Source of the DNA: Bacteroidota bacterium
GTDB lineage: Bacteria > Bacteroidota > Bacteroidia > Bacteroidales > UBA10428
Direction of reading: 5' to 3'
Length of the DNA: 64,000 nucleotides
Assembly (NCBI GenBank): GCA_023442525.1
Contig: JAEZZA010000006.1
Span: forward strand, 124,001 to 188,000
Program-made: the position numbers and the translations under genes
The notes under the pieces: generated by a model
The model's input: the letters and a program-made list of their open reading frames with translations, nothing else
The model's database searches: none
Told to the model about the DNA's origin: nothing
Shown here: in pieces, positions 26,073 to 35,299 of the stretch
How positions within the stretch are numbered: the first letter of the stretch is position 1
How the letters are laid out: each line of letters starts with the position of its first letter

Positions 26073-27017
26073 ATGTCACAGGAAAGATTTGCACGTTGGG
26101 GGCGTCCTGTTTTATATACAGCAGGAGCATTGTTGGTTATTGGAGTTTTCATTTCGGTACAGGGTTTCACAGGTAAAGAAGGAACACCAGCCATTCCGGA
26201 GCGTATGCCGCCATTATATAATTCGTTCAGTTTCCCCGAAAAATTAGAATTCGCAGGTGAGCAGGTTCCTCTAACAAATTTCGATACCCGCGAAAGTCTG
26301 GATAAGGAAATGCTGGTGAACGGATACTGGCATTCGCGAACGCTGATGGTTCTGAAAAGATCCAGGCGCTATTTTGCCACTATTGAGCCTGTTCTGAAAA
26401 AATACGGTGTACCCGACGATTTCAAATATCTTGCCATGGCCGAAAGCGGACTCGAAAATGTGGTATCTCCGGCAAAAGCAGTGGGTGTTTGGCAAATACT
26501 TGAATCCACAGCTAAAGAATATGGTTTGGAGGTTAATTCAGTGGTTGATGAGCGATACGATCTTGAAAAATCCACCGAAGTCGCCTGCAAGTATCTGTTG
26601 CAATCGTATAAGGAATTCGGCAGCTGGACAATGGCAGCAGCCACTTATAATGCCGGAAGAAGCGGTCTCGAAAATCAGATTGCAAAACAAAAAACGAATA
26701 ATTATTACGACCTGCTGCTGAACGACGAAACAGCAAGATACGTTTTCAGGCTTATTGCACATAAGTTGATCACAGAAAATCCTTCAGTGTATGGATTTCA
26801 GATTGAACAGGAAGATTATTACCCGCTCATTTCGACCCACGTTGTGGATGTCGATTCTGAGATTAAAAATATCACTGATTTTGCAGTAGAACATTCCACC
26901 AATTATAAAATTATCAAGCAGTTTAATCCCTGGCTCAGGCAGAATTACCTGCACGATCACACTTCAAAAGTTTACCAAATTAAAATACCCAACCAGGGTG
27001 AGCGATTGGTTCAGTAA
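26073..27017 (+). CDS. Membrane-anchored lytic transglycosylase (SLT domain, MltD-like)
   Basis: Cleaves peptidoglycan glycan strands to give 1,6-anhydro ends. It has 314 residues: an N-terminal signal anchor (VLYTAGALLVIGVFISVQG), an SLT domain with the catalytic glutamate in MAESGLENVVSPAKAVGVWQ near residue 127, and the conserved AATYNAGR near 190-197. The C-terminal part (YPLISTHVVDVDSEI...FNPWLRQNYL) resembles the post-SLT region of MltD. There is only one such short segment rather than several LysM repeats. It lies alone before uvrA with 34 bp between them. Confidence 0.88.
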   Translation: MSQERFARWGRPVLYTAGALLVIGVFISVQGFTGKEGTPAIPERMPPLYNSFSFPEKLEFAGEQVPLTNFDTRESLDKEMLVNGYWHSRTLMVLKRSRRYFATIEPVLKKYGVPDDFKYLAMAESGLENVVSPAKAVGVWQILESTAKEYGLEVNSVVDERYDLEKSTEVACKYLLQSYKEFGSWTMAAATYNAGRSGLENQIAKQKTNNYYDLLLNDETARYVFRLIAHKLITENPSVYGFQIEQEDYYPLISTHVVDVDSEIKNITDFAVEHSTNYKIIKQFNPWLRQNYLHDHTSKVYQIKIPNQGERLVQ

Positions 27018-27051
27018 CCATCACCGGGTTGCAGAGTTCTGAATAACTAAA

Positions 27052-29904
27052 TTGGCAAAGGCAATATCCAACAAGGCCCTCGAGACAGGGGAAGTAAATG
27101 TATACGGTGCTCGTGTTCACAACCTGAAAAACATTGATGTATCGATTCCCCGCAACCAGCTTACGGTTATCACCGGCTTAAGCGGAAGTGGAAAATCGTC
27201 GCTTGCATTTGATACAATTTATGCCGAAGGACAACGCAGATACATGGAGACGCTTTCGGCTTATGCCCGTCAATTTCTGGGTAATATGGAACGGCCCGAC
27301 GTGGATAAGATCACGGGACTGAGTCCGGTTATTGCCATCGAACAAAAAACCACGGGCAGAAATCCCAGATCGACAGTCGGAACCATTACCGAAATCTACG
27401 ATTTTCTGAGGCTATTGTACGCAAGGACTGGAATAGCCTATTCCTACAACACGGGTGAACAGATGGTCAAGTACACCGATGACCAGATTATCAACCTGAT
27501 TCTTGAAAAATATAACGGTGAACGCATTTTTATACTCTCCCCCCTGGTTAAAGGCCGTAAGGGTCATTATAAAGAATTGTTCGAACAGGTCCGGAGGAAA
27601 GGATTTCTCAATGCACGGATTGACGGTGAGCTATGTGAGATCAGACATGGACTGAAACTCGACAGGTATAAGACTCACTTTATCGAAATTGTAATTGATA
27701 AGCTGCAGGTTGATCAGGGCGACAGAAACCGCATTAAGAATTCCGTTGAGCTTGCCATGCAGCATGGGAAAGGGATCATGATGGTTGTGGACGCCTCAAA
27801 TAAAGAGCCGAGGTATTACAGCCGGCAACTGATGTGTCCTACTACAGGTATTTCTTACAATGAGCCTGCACCCCACACATTTTCGTTCAACTCTCCCCAG
27901 GGAGCGTGTCCGCACTGTAACGGACTTGGAACGGTAAATCAGATCGACATTTCCAAAGTAATTCCCGATCCTTCGCTGAGTATTAAAAAAGGAGCAATAC
28001 AACCACTTGGACCTTACCGGAATGCTCTGATATTCTGGCAACTTGAAGCAGTGGCTGCCAAATATAAATTCAGTCTGACCACGCCGGTGAAAGATATGCC
28101 CGAAGAAGCACTCAATGTAGTGCTATACGGATCGGAAGAAACCTTCCGGCTTGAAAGTACCCCAATTGGTTTCCCTACCAATTATTTCCTCAGTTTTGAG
28201 GGAGTGATCAACTATATTGGCAACCATCTGGGAATTAACGGTCAGAAAGATGATGAATTAACCGAAGACCAGTACATCCGGAAAATCACCTGTCCCGATT
28301 GCAATGGCAGCAGGCTGAAGAAGGAGTCACTTCATTTTCTGATACACGATAAGAATATTGCAAGCCTTTCGGAAATGGATATTTCGCAATTGTACGACTG
28401 GCTGCTGAATGTGAACAAACATCTTAACGCGAGACAGCTTGCGATATCCACAGAAATCCTTAAAGAACTGCGTACGCGTTTGAAATTCCTGCTTGATGTA
28501 GGACTTGAATACCTGTCGCTCAACCGAAGCTCGGCCACCCTTTCGGGAGGTGAGAGCCAGAGGATCAGGCTGGCCACACAGATTGGATCGCAGTTGGTAA
28601 ATGTTCTATATATCCTGGATGAACCAAGTATCGGCTTGCATCAAAGAGATAATCACAGGCTTATCAAATCGTTGCAGGACTTGCGCGACTCGGGCAATTC
28701 GGTTATTGTGGTTGAGCACGACCGGCAAATGATTGAGAGTGCCGATTATGTAATCGACCTGGGTCCGCATGCAGGCAGGCATGGAGGCGAAGTTTGTGCT
28801 GCCGGTAAGCCCGGCGAAATAATAAAATCAGGGTCTCTTACCGGTCAGTACCTGAAAAATGCCCGAAAAATTGAAATCCCGGCCGAACGAAGAAAAGGAA
28901 CCGGGAAATCTCTCAAATTACTGGGAGCATCGGGTAATAACCTGAAAAAGGTTAATCTCGAAATACCACTTGGGATGTTTGTTTGTATTACAGGTGTCTC
29001 AGGCAGCGGTAAATCGTCGGTAATTTATGATACGCTTTTCCCAATACTGAGCAAGCACTTTTACCGCTCTATGCTCATGCCTCTGGAGTATGACTCGATA
29101 AAGGGACTTGAGCATATCGATAAAGTAATTGAAGTAGACCAGTCGCCTATCGGTCGCACACCCCGTTCGAACCCCGTAACTTACACGGGAGTGTTTTCTG
29201 ACATCCGCAAGCTCTTTGAACAGACCCGCGAATCGAAAATAAGAGGATACAAGGCGGGAAGATTTTCATTCAATGTCAGGGGTGGACGTTGCGAAACCTG
29301 CCAGGGAGCGGGATTACAGACAATAGAAATGAACTTCCTTCCCGATGTTTACGTGCATTGCAATGAATGCAACGGAAGACGCTATAACCGCGAAACACTG
29401 GAAATCCGGTATAAAGGAAAAAATATCAGCGAAGTTCTCGACATGACTATCACACAGGCCGTAGAGTTCTTTCAGGGTATACCTGTAATACGGCATAAGC
29501 TCGAAACACTCGAGCAGGTGGGATTGGGATACATCACACTGGGTCAGCCTTCCACAACCCTGTCGGGAGGCGAATCACAACGAATTAAACTGTCATCCGA
29601 ACTTTCGCGCAAAGATACGGGAAAAACTCTGTATATATTGGATGAACCTACAACAGGATTGCATTTTGAAGATGTAAGGGTACTGCTGGGAGTTCTGAAT
29701 AAACTAACCGATAAAGGAAATACCGTTGTTGTTATAGAACATAATCTCGATGTGATCAAGGTGGCGGATCATATTATCGATATGGGGCCGGAAGGAGGTG
29801 CCAGGGGAGGTAAGATCATCTGTAGCGGCACACCCGAAGAAGTGGCAAAAAACAAGAAAAGTTACACCGGAAAATATTTGAGAGAAGAGTTAGAGAGGAA
29901 GTGA
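27052..29904 (+). CDS. uvrA: Excinuclease ABC subunit A
   Basis: The damage-recognition ATPase of nucleotide excision repair, 950 residues, full length. First Walker A GLSGSGKSSLAFD near residue 44. UvrB-binding and insertion region, zinc-module cysteines CPHCNGLG and CPDCNGSR, signature LSGGESQRIRLATQIG near 500. Second Walker A GVSGSGKSSVIYD near 650, zinc finger CETCQGAG...CNECNGRRY near 745-775, and second signature LSGGESQRIKLSSEL near 840. The start is TTG at 27052, chosen as the most upstream codon before AKAISNKALETGEVNVYGARVHNL, which fits the family N-terminus. It may be co-transcribed with the transglycosylase. Confidence 0.97.
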   Translation: MAKAISNKALETGEVNVYGARVHNLKNIDVSIPRNQLTVITGLSGSGKSSLAFDTIYAEGQRRYMETLSAYARQFLGNMERPDVDKITGLSPVIAIEQKTTGRNPRSTVGTITEIYDFLRLLYARTGIAYSYNTGEQMVKYTDDQIINLILEKYNGERIFILSPLVKGRKGHYKELFEQVRRKGFLNARIDGELCEIRHGLKLDRYKTHFIEIVIDKLQVDQGDRNRIKNSVELAMQHGKGIMMVVDASNKEPRYYSRQLMCPTTGISYNEPAPHTFSFNSPQGACPHCNGLGTVNQIDISKVIPDPSLSIKKGAIQPLGPYRNALIFWQLEAVAAKYKFSLTTPVKDMPEEALNVVLYGSEETFRLESTPIGFPTNYFLSFEGVINYIGNHLGINGQKDDELTEDQYIRKITCPDCNGSRLKKESLHFLIHDKNIASLSEMDISQLYDWLLNVNKHLNARQLAISTEILKELRTRLKFLLDVGLEYLSLNRSSATLSGGESQRIRLATQIGSQLVNVLYILDEPSIGLHQRDNHRLIKSLQDLRDSGNSVIVVEHDRQMIESADYVIDLGPHAGRHGGEVCAAGKPGEIIKSGSLTGQYLKNARKIEIPAERRKGTGKSLKLLGASGNNLKKVNLEIPLGMFVCITGVSGSGKSSVIYDTLFPILSKHFYRSMLMPLEYDSIKGLEHIDKVIEVDQSPIGRTPRSNPVTYTGVFSDIRKLFEQTRESKIRGYKAGRFSFNVRGGRCETCQGAGLQTIEMNFLPDVYVHCNECNGRRYNRETLEIRYKGKNISEVLDMTITQAVEFFQGIPVIRHKLETLEQVGLGYITLGQPSTTLSGGESQRIKLSSELSRKDTGKTLYILDEPTTGLHFEDVRVLLGVLNKLTDKGNTVVVIEHNLDVIKVADHIIDMGPEGGARGGKIICSGTPEEVAKNKKSYTGKYLREELERK

Positions 29905-29938
29905 ATTTCAGGAGCTTCACCTGTTTCATAAAAAAAGC

Positions 29939-29946
29939 TATTTTTG
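29939..29946 (+). promoter_or_regulatory. -7 box upstream of the LOG-family gene
   Basis: TATTTTTG matches TAnnTTTG. The -33 position lacks a TTTG. The leader would be about 58 nt. Confidence 0.4.
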
Positions 29947-30008
29947 GCATTCAATCATAACAATCCTTAATAGTTATCGTATAGTTAATTTTCAATGTTT
30001 TTGTAATT

Positions 30009-30719
30009 ATGACCGCTGGTGAAGAAAAAATAATTGATGCTTTCAAGAAAAAAGATTGGCAGGAGATTCAATCAGCCGACAGCTGGGGTATCTTCAAAAT
30101 CATGTCAGAATTTGTCGAAGGTTATGAAAAGCTGGCACGTATAGGACCATGTGTTTCTATTTTCGGCTCGGCACGAACCGAACCTGGGACCAAGTTTTAT
30201 AAGCTCGCCGAAGAAATTGCCTATCAGCTTACACAATATGGTTATGGCGTTATTACAGGCGGAGGTCCCGGAATAATGGAAGCTGCCAATCTTGGCGCTA
30301 AACGCGGAAAAGGCAGATCGGTAGGAATTAACATTGATCTACCTTTTGAGCAGGAACCGAACCTGTTCATTGATTCCGACAAACTGATCACCTTTGATCA
30401 CTTTTTTGTCCGTAAGGTGATGTTCATTAAGTACGCCCAGGGATTTATAGTTCTTCCGGGCGGTTTCGGCACATTTGACGAGTTATTTGAAGCTCTCACC
30501 CTAATCCAGACCGAAAAAATCGGTAAATTTCCAATCGTGCTGGTTGGTAAAGATTACTGGGCAGGCCTGATTAAATGGGTAAAAGAAGTGATGCTCGACG
30601 AAGCAAGGAATATCAGTATCGACGATATGGAATTGTTCACTGTAGTTGATACGGCTGAAGACGCTGTAAAACATATCAACGATTTTTACAGCAAGTATAT
30701 CCTCAGCCCGAACTTCTGA
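30009..30719 (+). CDS. LOG-family (TIGR00730) nucleotide phosphoribohydrolase-like protein
   Basis: A Rossmann-fold protein of 236 residues. The family hallmarks are visible: GGGPGIMEAANLGAKRGKG near residues 83-101 and the PGGFGTFDELFEALTLIQ motif near 150-168. LOG-family enzymes hydrolyse the N-glycosidic bond of nucleoside monophosphates such as AMP or cytokinin ribotides. The bacterial role is uncertain and some members act in nucleotide salvage. Full length, cytoplasmic, and standing alone, with a 5' leader of about 60 nt. Confidence 0.88.
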   Translation: MTAGEEKIIDAFKKKDWQEIQSADSWGIFKIMSEFVEGYEKLARIGPCVSIFGSARTEPGTKFYKLAEEIAYQLTQYGYGVITGGGPGIMEAANLGAKRGKGRSVGINIDLPFEQEPNLFIDSDKLITFDHFFVRKVMFIKYAQGFIVLPGGFGTFDELFEALTLIQTEKIGKFPIVLVGKDYWAGLIKWVKEVMLDEARNISIDDMELFTVVDTAEDAVKHINDFYSKYILSPNF

Positions 30720-30785
30720 TGTGCCGATGCTGAAATGTTGAAAACTAAGTTGATTTTGTTTTCTATATTGTTTACTTTTAATACA

Positions 30786-30798
30786 GTGTAAATTACAC
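30786..30798 (+). promoter_or_regulatory. 13-bp palindrome just upstream of the SPOR-protein start
   Basis: GTGTAA-A-TTACAC is perfect and ends 5 bp before the ATG at 30804. It could bind a regulator or form a small hairpin over the start region. Confidence 0.35.
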
Positions 30799-30803
30799 GA
30801 CCA

Positions 30804-32207
30804 ATGGTTAAACTAATAATTACTTTACTGAATGCCCTTTTAATATTTGCACTGCAGATATTTCAGGGCGATGTTTCGGTAAAGCTTGATGTACCGTCGG
30901 AAGTTCAGGCAGGCACTGAATTTGAAGTGAAAGTAACGTTAAATAAAGGAAATCTCGACGGTTTTTCAAGGTTTCAGCAGAGCATACCTGCAGGCCTTAC
31001 CGCAACCCCGGCTACCTCATCGAATGCCGATTTTTCGTTTTCTGACAAGAAAGTTCGTTTCATCTGGCTCAGGATTCCCAATAATGATGAGATAACATTC
31101 AGCTATAAGGTAAAAGTGGATGAACGCCTTAAAGGTAATTTCGACCTTACAGGCAAATTCTCATATATTGAGAATAACGAAAGGAAATCTATTGACATAA
31201 CACCGGTTGCCATTCACATTAATCCATCTCCCACTGTTGATCCATCGCTGATAGTTGATATTAACGACTTTGAAAAGTTGATGGTTCCGGGTACCGTTAT
31301 GCCCGAAGCAGTACAGGTGGCCTGTATCAGGCAGACACCGGTAGCCGGTACACAGGGTGATTACATCGTAAACATCCTGGTTAACAAGAATTTCACCAGA
31401 CAATTTGCCAAAATCGAAGAGACAATTCCCAATGGATATACGGCAGTAGCCCTTGATCCCAAAGATGCCATTTTTACTTTTAAAGAGCAGAAGGTGAAAT
31501 TTCTGTGGATGAATCTGCCGCAGCAGGACTTCTTTACAGTTTCGTACCGTCTGATACCGCGAAACCAGGCCAAACTGGCACCTCCGCAAATTAACGGTGC
31601 CTTTTCTTACCTGGTTGAAGAAAAAACTGTAAGCGTAAATATTCTTGAAAGCGAAGTTAATCTGGCCGAAGTAAATGATGCCAACATGGAGCAGCTCATT
31701 GCCATGGCCATGGCAAATCCTGCGGTTCACACCACAACAGTTTCGGGTTCAACCCAAAAGGATTCAGGTGTAACAAAAGATCCGGAAAATGGCGATTTGC
31801 TAGCCGGTAATACAACTGTTGATTCTAAAACAACAAACAACAGAAGCACAAAAATTCAGCAAACTACTTCCGGAAACGGCAACACACGCGTAAAAGAGTC
31901 TATTTCACCTGCTGCAGAAAAAGGAGTGTATTACAGAATTCAACTTGCCGCCGGCCATAAACCGGTAAATGTGAACCGGTATTTCAGGAACCTTAATCTT
32001 GACCGGAAGATAATTGCCGAAAATCACGCTGGCTGGAGAAAGTATTCGGTAGGATCGTTCTATCAGTATAAAGAGGCCCGCGATTACCGGGTGCATATAT
32101 GGAATACAACTCCGGTAAAAGATGCATTTATTACAGCATATAACAGCGGACAAAGGATTACCGTTCAGGAAGCTTTAATGATAACCGAACAAAAGTGGGT
32201 TCAATGA
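30804..32207 (+). CDS. Secreted protein with two internal repeat domains and a C-terminal SPOR-like domain
   Basis: A 467-residue exported protein of unknown function. Signal peptide about 1-21. Two related beta-sandwich-like modules follow at about 25-140 and 170-290, each with the pattern F-QSIP-G-TA...FSF-KVRF-W (compare FQQSIPAGLTATPATS with IEETIPNGYTAVALDP). A low-complexity Thr/Ser/Asn linker spans about 305-370, then a final domain at 372-460 beginning YYRIQLAAG resembles SPOR peptidoglycan-binding domains. The next gene overlaps at ATGA, so translation is coupled. The pair may form an envelope assembly bridging wall and outer membrane. Confidence 0.75.
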   Translation: MVKLIITLLNALLIFALQIFQGDVSVKLDVPSEVQAGTEFEVKVTLNKGNLDGFSRFQQSIPAGLTATPATSSNADFSFSDKKVRFIWLRIPNNDEITFSYKVKVDERLKGNFDLTGKFSYIENNERKSIDITPVAIHINPSPTVDPSLIVDINDFEKLMVPGTVMPEAVQVACIRQTPVAGTQGDYIVNILVNKNFTRQFAKIEETIPNGYTAVALDPKDAIFTFKEQKVKFLWMNLPQQDFFTVSYRLIPRNQAKLAPPQINGAFSYLVEEKTVSVNILESEVNLAEVNDANMEQLIAMAMANPAVHTTTVSGSTQKDSGVTKDPENGDLLAGNTTVDSKTTNNRSTKIQQTTSGNGNTRVKESISPAAEKGVYYRIQLAAGHKPVNVNRYFRNLNLDRKIIAENHAGWRKYSVGSFYQYKEARDYRVHIWNTTPVKDAFITAYNSGQRITVQEALMITEQKWVQ

Positions 32208-33616
32208 TCCCGGGGTTGCAAAACGGTTTGTTTAAAACGGTTGTTCTTGCAACTGTTTTCCTGTGTGGCACGGCAAGCCTTGTACGTGCGCAGGATGATG
32301 AAGATGAATTCGAAAGCCTGTTACATCAGGAAGTAGAAAACATCAATCCTGTTTATAAGCCCGTTGTAGGTTTCGGAATCGGAGTGATGAATTACCTGGG
32401 AGACATCAAAAACAACTATTACTCTCCTACAATAGGTACACTGGGATATAAGGTGAATCTTGCCACTTATATCGATAATAACCGCTTTTACAAGGCAGAG
32501 TTCTTTTTCCAGGGAGGAAAGCTCAGTGGCAATGAACGATCATACTCCAATACTGAACATAATTTCAATTTCAGAACCGACATTTACAGTTTTGGTGTTG
32601 ATCTGAATTACGATTTTGATCATTTCTATAAAAGAAAAGACCGCCGTTTTCATCCGTTTATTTCCATCGGTGTAGGTACGTTGCTTTTCAATTCACGAAC
32701 CGACAGCCTGGCACGCAGATTCAATGCGGAATCAGGCACGTTTGAAGATATCAGGTATCATTACTGGACCGACGGAACCATAAGAGATATTCCTCAGTCG
32801 ATGGACGACGGCACCATGAATCATCTGGTGAGCCGTGATTTTGAATATGAAACGCCACTGAGGAGAACCGACTGGGGACTTGGACAGTATACACAGTATG
32901 GTTTTATGGTACCGTTTGACATTGGCCTGGATATGCAGCTTTCGAACAGGCTCATGATCCGGCTGGGACATTCATTTACGTATACTTTTACAGATAACAT
33001 TGATCACGTAAGTCATAAGAATACCTCAGGCAGAATAGGAAAGAAAGGTAACGATATGTATAATTTCACTTACGTGACGTTTCATCTCGATCTGTTCTCA
33101 TCGGCAAAAATGCTTAAAATCGACAGGCTCTTCCTCGACCAGGAGTTTGATCCCATGCTCATGGGTGATGAAGACAACGACGGATGGCCCGATGCAATGG
33201 ACAGGTGTCCTGCCACACCTCTGGGAGTGGTTACCGATTCAACAGGATGCCCGCTCGATTCGGATGATGATGGAATTTACGACTATCTCGATAAGCAACC
33301 AAACAGCAGGCGTGGTGCATACGTGAATAACGACGGTGTGGAGATAACCGAGGAAGAACTCATTGCCATGCTGAATCATTCTATGGCTGTAGGTCGTAAC
33401 GAAATCGATCTTTACATTCGCAAACCCGACGGTTATTCACAGCGACGAGGTACAGGCGTACCGATACCTGATAAATTCAAGTCAATCGACACGGACAAGG
33501 ATAATTACATTTCGTTTGACGAAATGATGCGTGAAATCAACCGCTATTTTGATTTCGAATCCAAACTCACCGCCGGAGATATCTACGAGTTGAATAATTT
33601 CTTCTTTACGCAGTAG
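32204..33616 (+). CDS. Outer-membrane protein with thrombospondin type 3 repeats and an EF-hand
   Basis: A 470-residue exported protein. A signal peptide (VVLATVFLCGTASLVRAQ) is followed by a barrel of about 300 residues (GFGIGVMNYLGDIKNNYYSP, FGVDLNYDFDHFY, DIGLDMQLSNRLMIRLGHSF). A calcium-binding stretch follows, with type 3 repeats DEDNDGWPDAMDRCP and DSDDDGIYDYLDKQP, and finally a canonical EF-hand loop DTDKDNYISFDE near residue 430. There is no OmpA C-terminal domain. The ATG at 32204 overlaps the previous stop as ATGA. A GTG at 32195 would add three residues. The function is unknown. Calcium-dependent folding is expected. Confidence 0.78.
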   Translation: MIPGLQNGLFKTVVLATVFLCGTASLVRAQDDEDEFESLLHQEVENINPVYKPVVGFGIGVMNYLGDIKNNYYSPTIGTLGYKVNLATYIDNNRFYKAEFFFQGGKLSGNERSYSNTEHNFNFRTDIYSFGVDLNYDFDHFYKRKDRRFHPFISIGVGTLLFNSRTDSLARRFNAESGTFEDIRYHYWTDGTIRDIPQSMDDGTMNHLVSRDFEYETPLRRTDWGLGQYTQYGFMVPFDIGLDMQLSNRLMIRLGHSFTYTFTDNIDHVSHKNTSGRIGKKGNDMYNFTYVTFHLDLFSSAKMLKIDRLFLDQEFDPMLMGDEDNDGWPDAMDRCPATPLGVVTDSTGCPLDSDDDGIYDYLDKQPNSRRGAYVNNDGVEITEEELIAMLNHSMAVGRNEIDLYIRKPDGYSQRRGTGVPIPDKFKSIDTDKDNYISFDEMMREINRYFDFESKLTAGDIYELNNFFFTQ

Positions 33617-33627
33617 TTGCCTAAAGG

Positions 33628-33720
33628 CATTGAAAGGAGCGCCAGCGACGAAGCCCTGCCTGCCGGAAGGCAGGAATCTGTTAGCACAGGTAGGACCCCT
33701 ATACTGAAAGCCACTTTTTT
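33628..33720 (-). repeat. Dispersed repeat, copy A
   Basis: Given here in the orientation opposite to copies B and C. Reading the plus strand it contains GCGACGAAGCCCTGCC, a hairpin CCTGCCT/AGGCAGG, AATCTGTTAGCACAGG, AGGACCCCTA and ACTGAAAGCCACTTTTTT. It starts about 11 bp after the stop codon at 33616. It matches copy B base for base over most of its length when B is reverse-complemented. Confidence 0.85.
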
Positions 33721-33758
33721 AAACATAAAGAGTACAAAGGACACTAAGAAGGGTATAA

Positions 33759-34211
33759 TCAATGCTTCTTCATATATCTGTCCATTTCCCTTGCAGAATC
33801 TTTTTTCTTTATTGTTTCGCGTTTGTCGTATTCCTTTTTACCACGTGCGAGGGCAATTTCAAGTTTGGCAAACCTGTTAGTTGCTATGAAAAGTTTTAGA
33901 GTTACTATGGTAAGTCCCTTTTCCTTAATGTTTTTCTGAAGTTTTCGGAGCTCTCTTCGTGTAAGCAATAATTTACGGTCACGCTTCGGAAAGTGGTTAA
34001 ATATATTTCCGTAATCGTATTCCGTGATATGCATATTCTTAACATACAGCTCATCGCCGGTAAAAAAGCAGTATGAATCGACCAGGCTGGCCTTCCCTGC
34101 CCTGATCGACTTTATTTCTGTGCCCGTGAGCTGAATTCCTGCAACATATTTATCAAGAATCTCATACTCATGCCATGCCTTCTTATTCTTAATTTCTGTC
34201 GCTGCCATCAT
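33759..34211 (-). CDS. smpB: SsrA-binding protein
   Basis: SmpB binds tmRNA and rescues stalled ribosomes by trans-translation. The 150-residue protein has the OB-fold beta-barrel with the conserved GIQLTGTEIKSIRAGKASLVDSY segment and the C-terminal tail KEYDKRETIKKKDSAREMDR that inserts into the mRNA channel. The first two codons are both ATG, so the start may be 34208. The tmRNA gene ssrA is not in the window. The gene is divergent from the miaA-like gene, and the pair is bracketed by the inverted repeat copies A and B. Confidence 0.95.
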   Translation of the reverse strand: MMAATEIKNKKAWHEYEILDKYVAGIQLTGTEIKSIRAGKASLVDSYCFFTGDELYVKNMHITEYDYGNIFNHFPKRDRKLLLTRRELRKLQKNIKEKGLTIVTLKLFIATNRFAKLEIALARGKKEYDKRETIKKKDSAREMDRYMKKH

Positions 34212-34271
34212 GTAAACTTCATGGAATGCAAAATAAGCGCAATTTCTTTGATTTTCATATATTAGCCCGAA

Positions 34272-35201
34272 ATGAACATGAACTTAGGGCAATACAACCT
34301 TATTGTCGTTACCGGTCCCACTGCCGGAGGTAAGACCGCATTTGCTGCAAGGCTTGCATACGAGCTGAACGGTGAAATTATCAGTGCCGATTCACGACAG
34401 ATATACAGGCAGATGGACATAGGCACAGGGAAGGATCTGGACGATTACAGGGTATCAGGCATAAGTATTCCCGTGCATCTCGTTGATATTGTCGAACCCG
34501 GATACAAGTACAGCGTTTTCGAATATCAGAGAGATTTTTACGCTGCTTTCCGGCAAATAAGTGCCAATAATAAAATCCCCGTACTTTGCGGTGGTTCCGG
34601 TATGTATATTCATGCTGCAGTACGAAATTACAGGCTTATCGAAGTTCCCGTAAATGAGAACTTAAGGAAACAGCTTGAGAGCAAAACTCTGGATGAATTA
34701 ACCGCCATACTCACTGAATACAAAACACTTCATAACCAAACAGATACCGACACAGTAGAACATGCGCTAAGGGCGATAGAAATTCAGCAATACTACCGTG
34801 AGCATATACAACCGGAGGAAGATACAACTGAAATCAGGCCTTTTTTGCTGGGCATATTATATGATCGTGAAATCGAACGTGCCCGAATAACCGAACGTTT
34901 GCACCGAAGATTAAAAGAAGGAATGGTTGAAGAAGTCAGGGGTTTACTCGATTCGGGCATTCCGGCCGATTCGCTGGAATATTACGGATTGGAATATCGC
35001 TATATCACTCAATACCTGACTGGTAAACTGGGATACGACAAGATGATATCGCTCCTGAATACCGCTATTCACCAGTTTGCAAAGCGCCAGCGCACCTGGT
35101 TCAGGAAAATGGAACGTGAAGGAATTACTATTCACTGGATCGCGGGAGATCTGCCGATGGAAGAAAAAATAGAAATTGCTAAAAGGTTAGTAGTATGTTG
35201 A
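34272..35201 (+). CDS. miaA: Divergent MiaA-family tRNA dimethylallyltransferase
   Basis: MiaA transfers a dimethylallyl group to A37 of tRNAs reading UNN codons. At 309 residues this is near normal length. The P-loop TGPTAGGKTAFAARLA is at 15-30 and DSRQIYRQMDIGTGKDLDDY follows. It departs from the standard family: DSMQVY is DSRQIY, GTAKP is GTGKDLDD, and the NPRRVIRALE segment reads VEHALRAIEI. Residues 270-285 (KRQRTWFRKME) agree with MiaA. Bacteroidota often carry a second MiaA-like gene, and this may be that paralogue rather than the canonical enzyme. The first ATG is followed by another at 34278. Confidence 0.75.
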   Translation: MNMNLGQYNLIVVTGPTAGGKTAFAARLAYELNGEIISADSRQIYRQMDIGTGKDLDDYRVSGISIPVHLVDIVEPGYKYSVFEYQRDFYAAFRQISANNKIPVLCGGSGMYIHAAVRNYRLIEVPVNENLRKQLESKTLDELTAILTEYKTLHNQTDTDTVEHALRAIEIQQYYREHIQPEEDTTEIRPFLLGILYDREIERARITERLHRRLKEGMVEEVRGLLDSGIPADSLEYYGLEYRYITQYLTGKLGYDKMISLLNTAIHQFAKRQRTWFRKMEREGITIHWIAGDLPMEEKIEIAKRLVVC

Positions 35202-35290
35202 AAAAAGTGGCTTTCAGTTTAGGGGTCCTTCCTGTGCCAACAGATTCCTGCCAGCCTGCCGGCAGGGCTTCGTCGCGCTCCTGCTAATGA
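35202..35290 (+). repeat. Dispersed repeat, copy B
   Basis: Begins directly after the miaA stop codon: AAAAAGTGGCTTTCAGTTTA, then GGGGTCC, CCTGTGCCAACAGATT, a CCTGCCGGCAGG palindrome, and GCTTCGTCGCGCTCCT. Same orientation as copy C and inverted relative to copy A, which lies 1.5 kb to the left. Confidence 0.85.
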
Positions 35291-35299
35291 CCCCAGCCC

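Noticed and set aside
31161..31730. A 189-codon minus-strand frame opposite the SPOR-protein gene
   Set aside because: It is antisense to a gene with a signal peptide and repeated domains. The composition looks like a shadow.
33617..33880. An 87-codon frame following the EF-hand protein stop
   Set aside because: It is made mostly of repeat copy A and then runs antisense to smpB, with no start context or domain.
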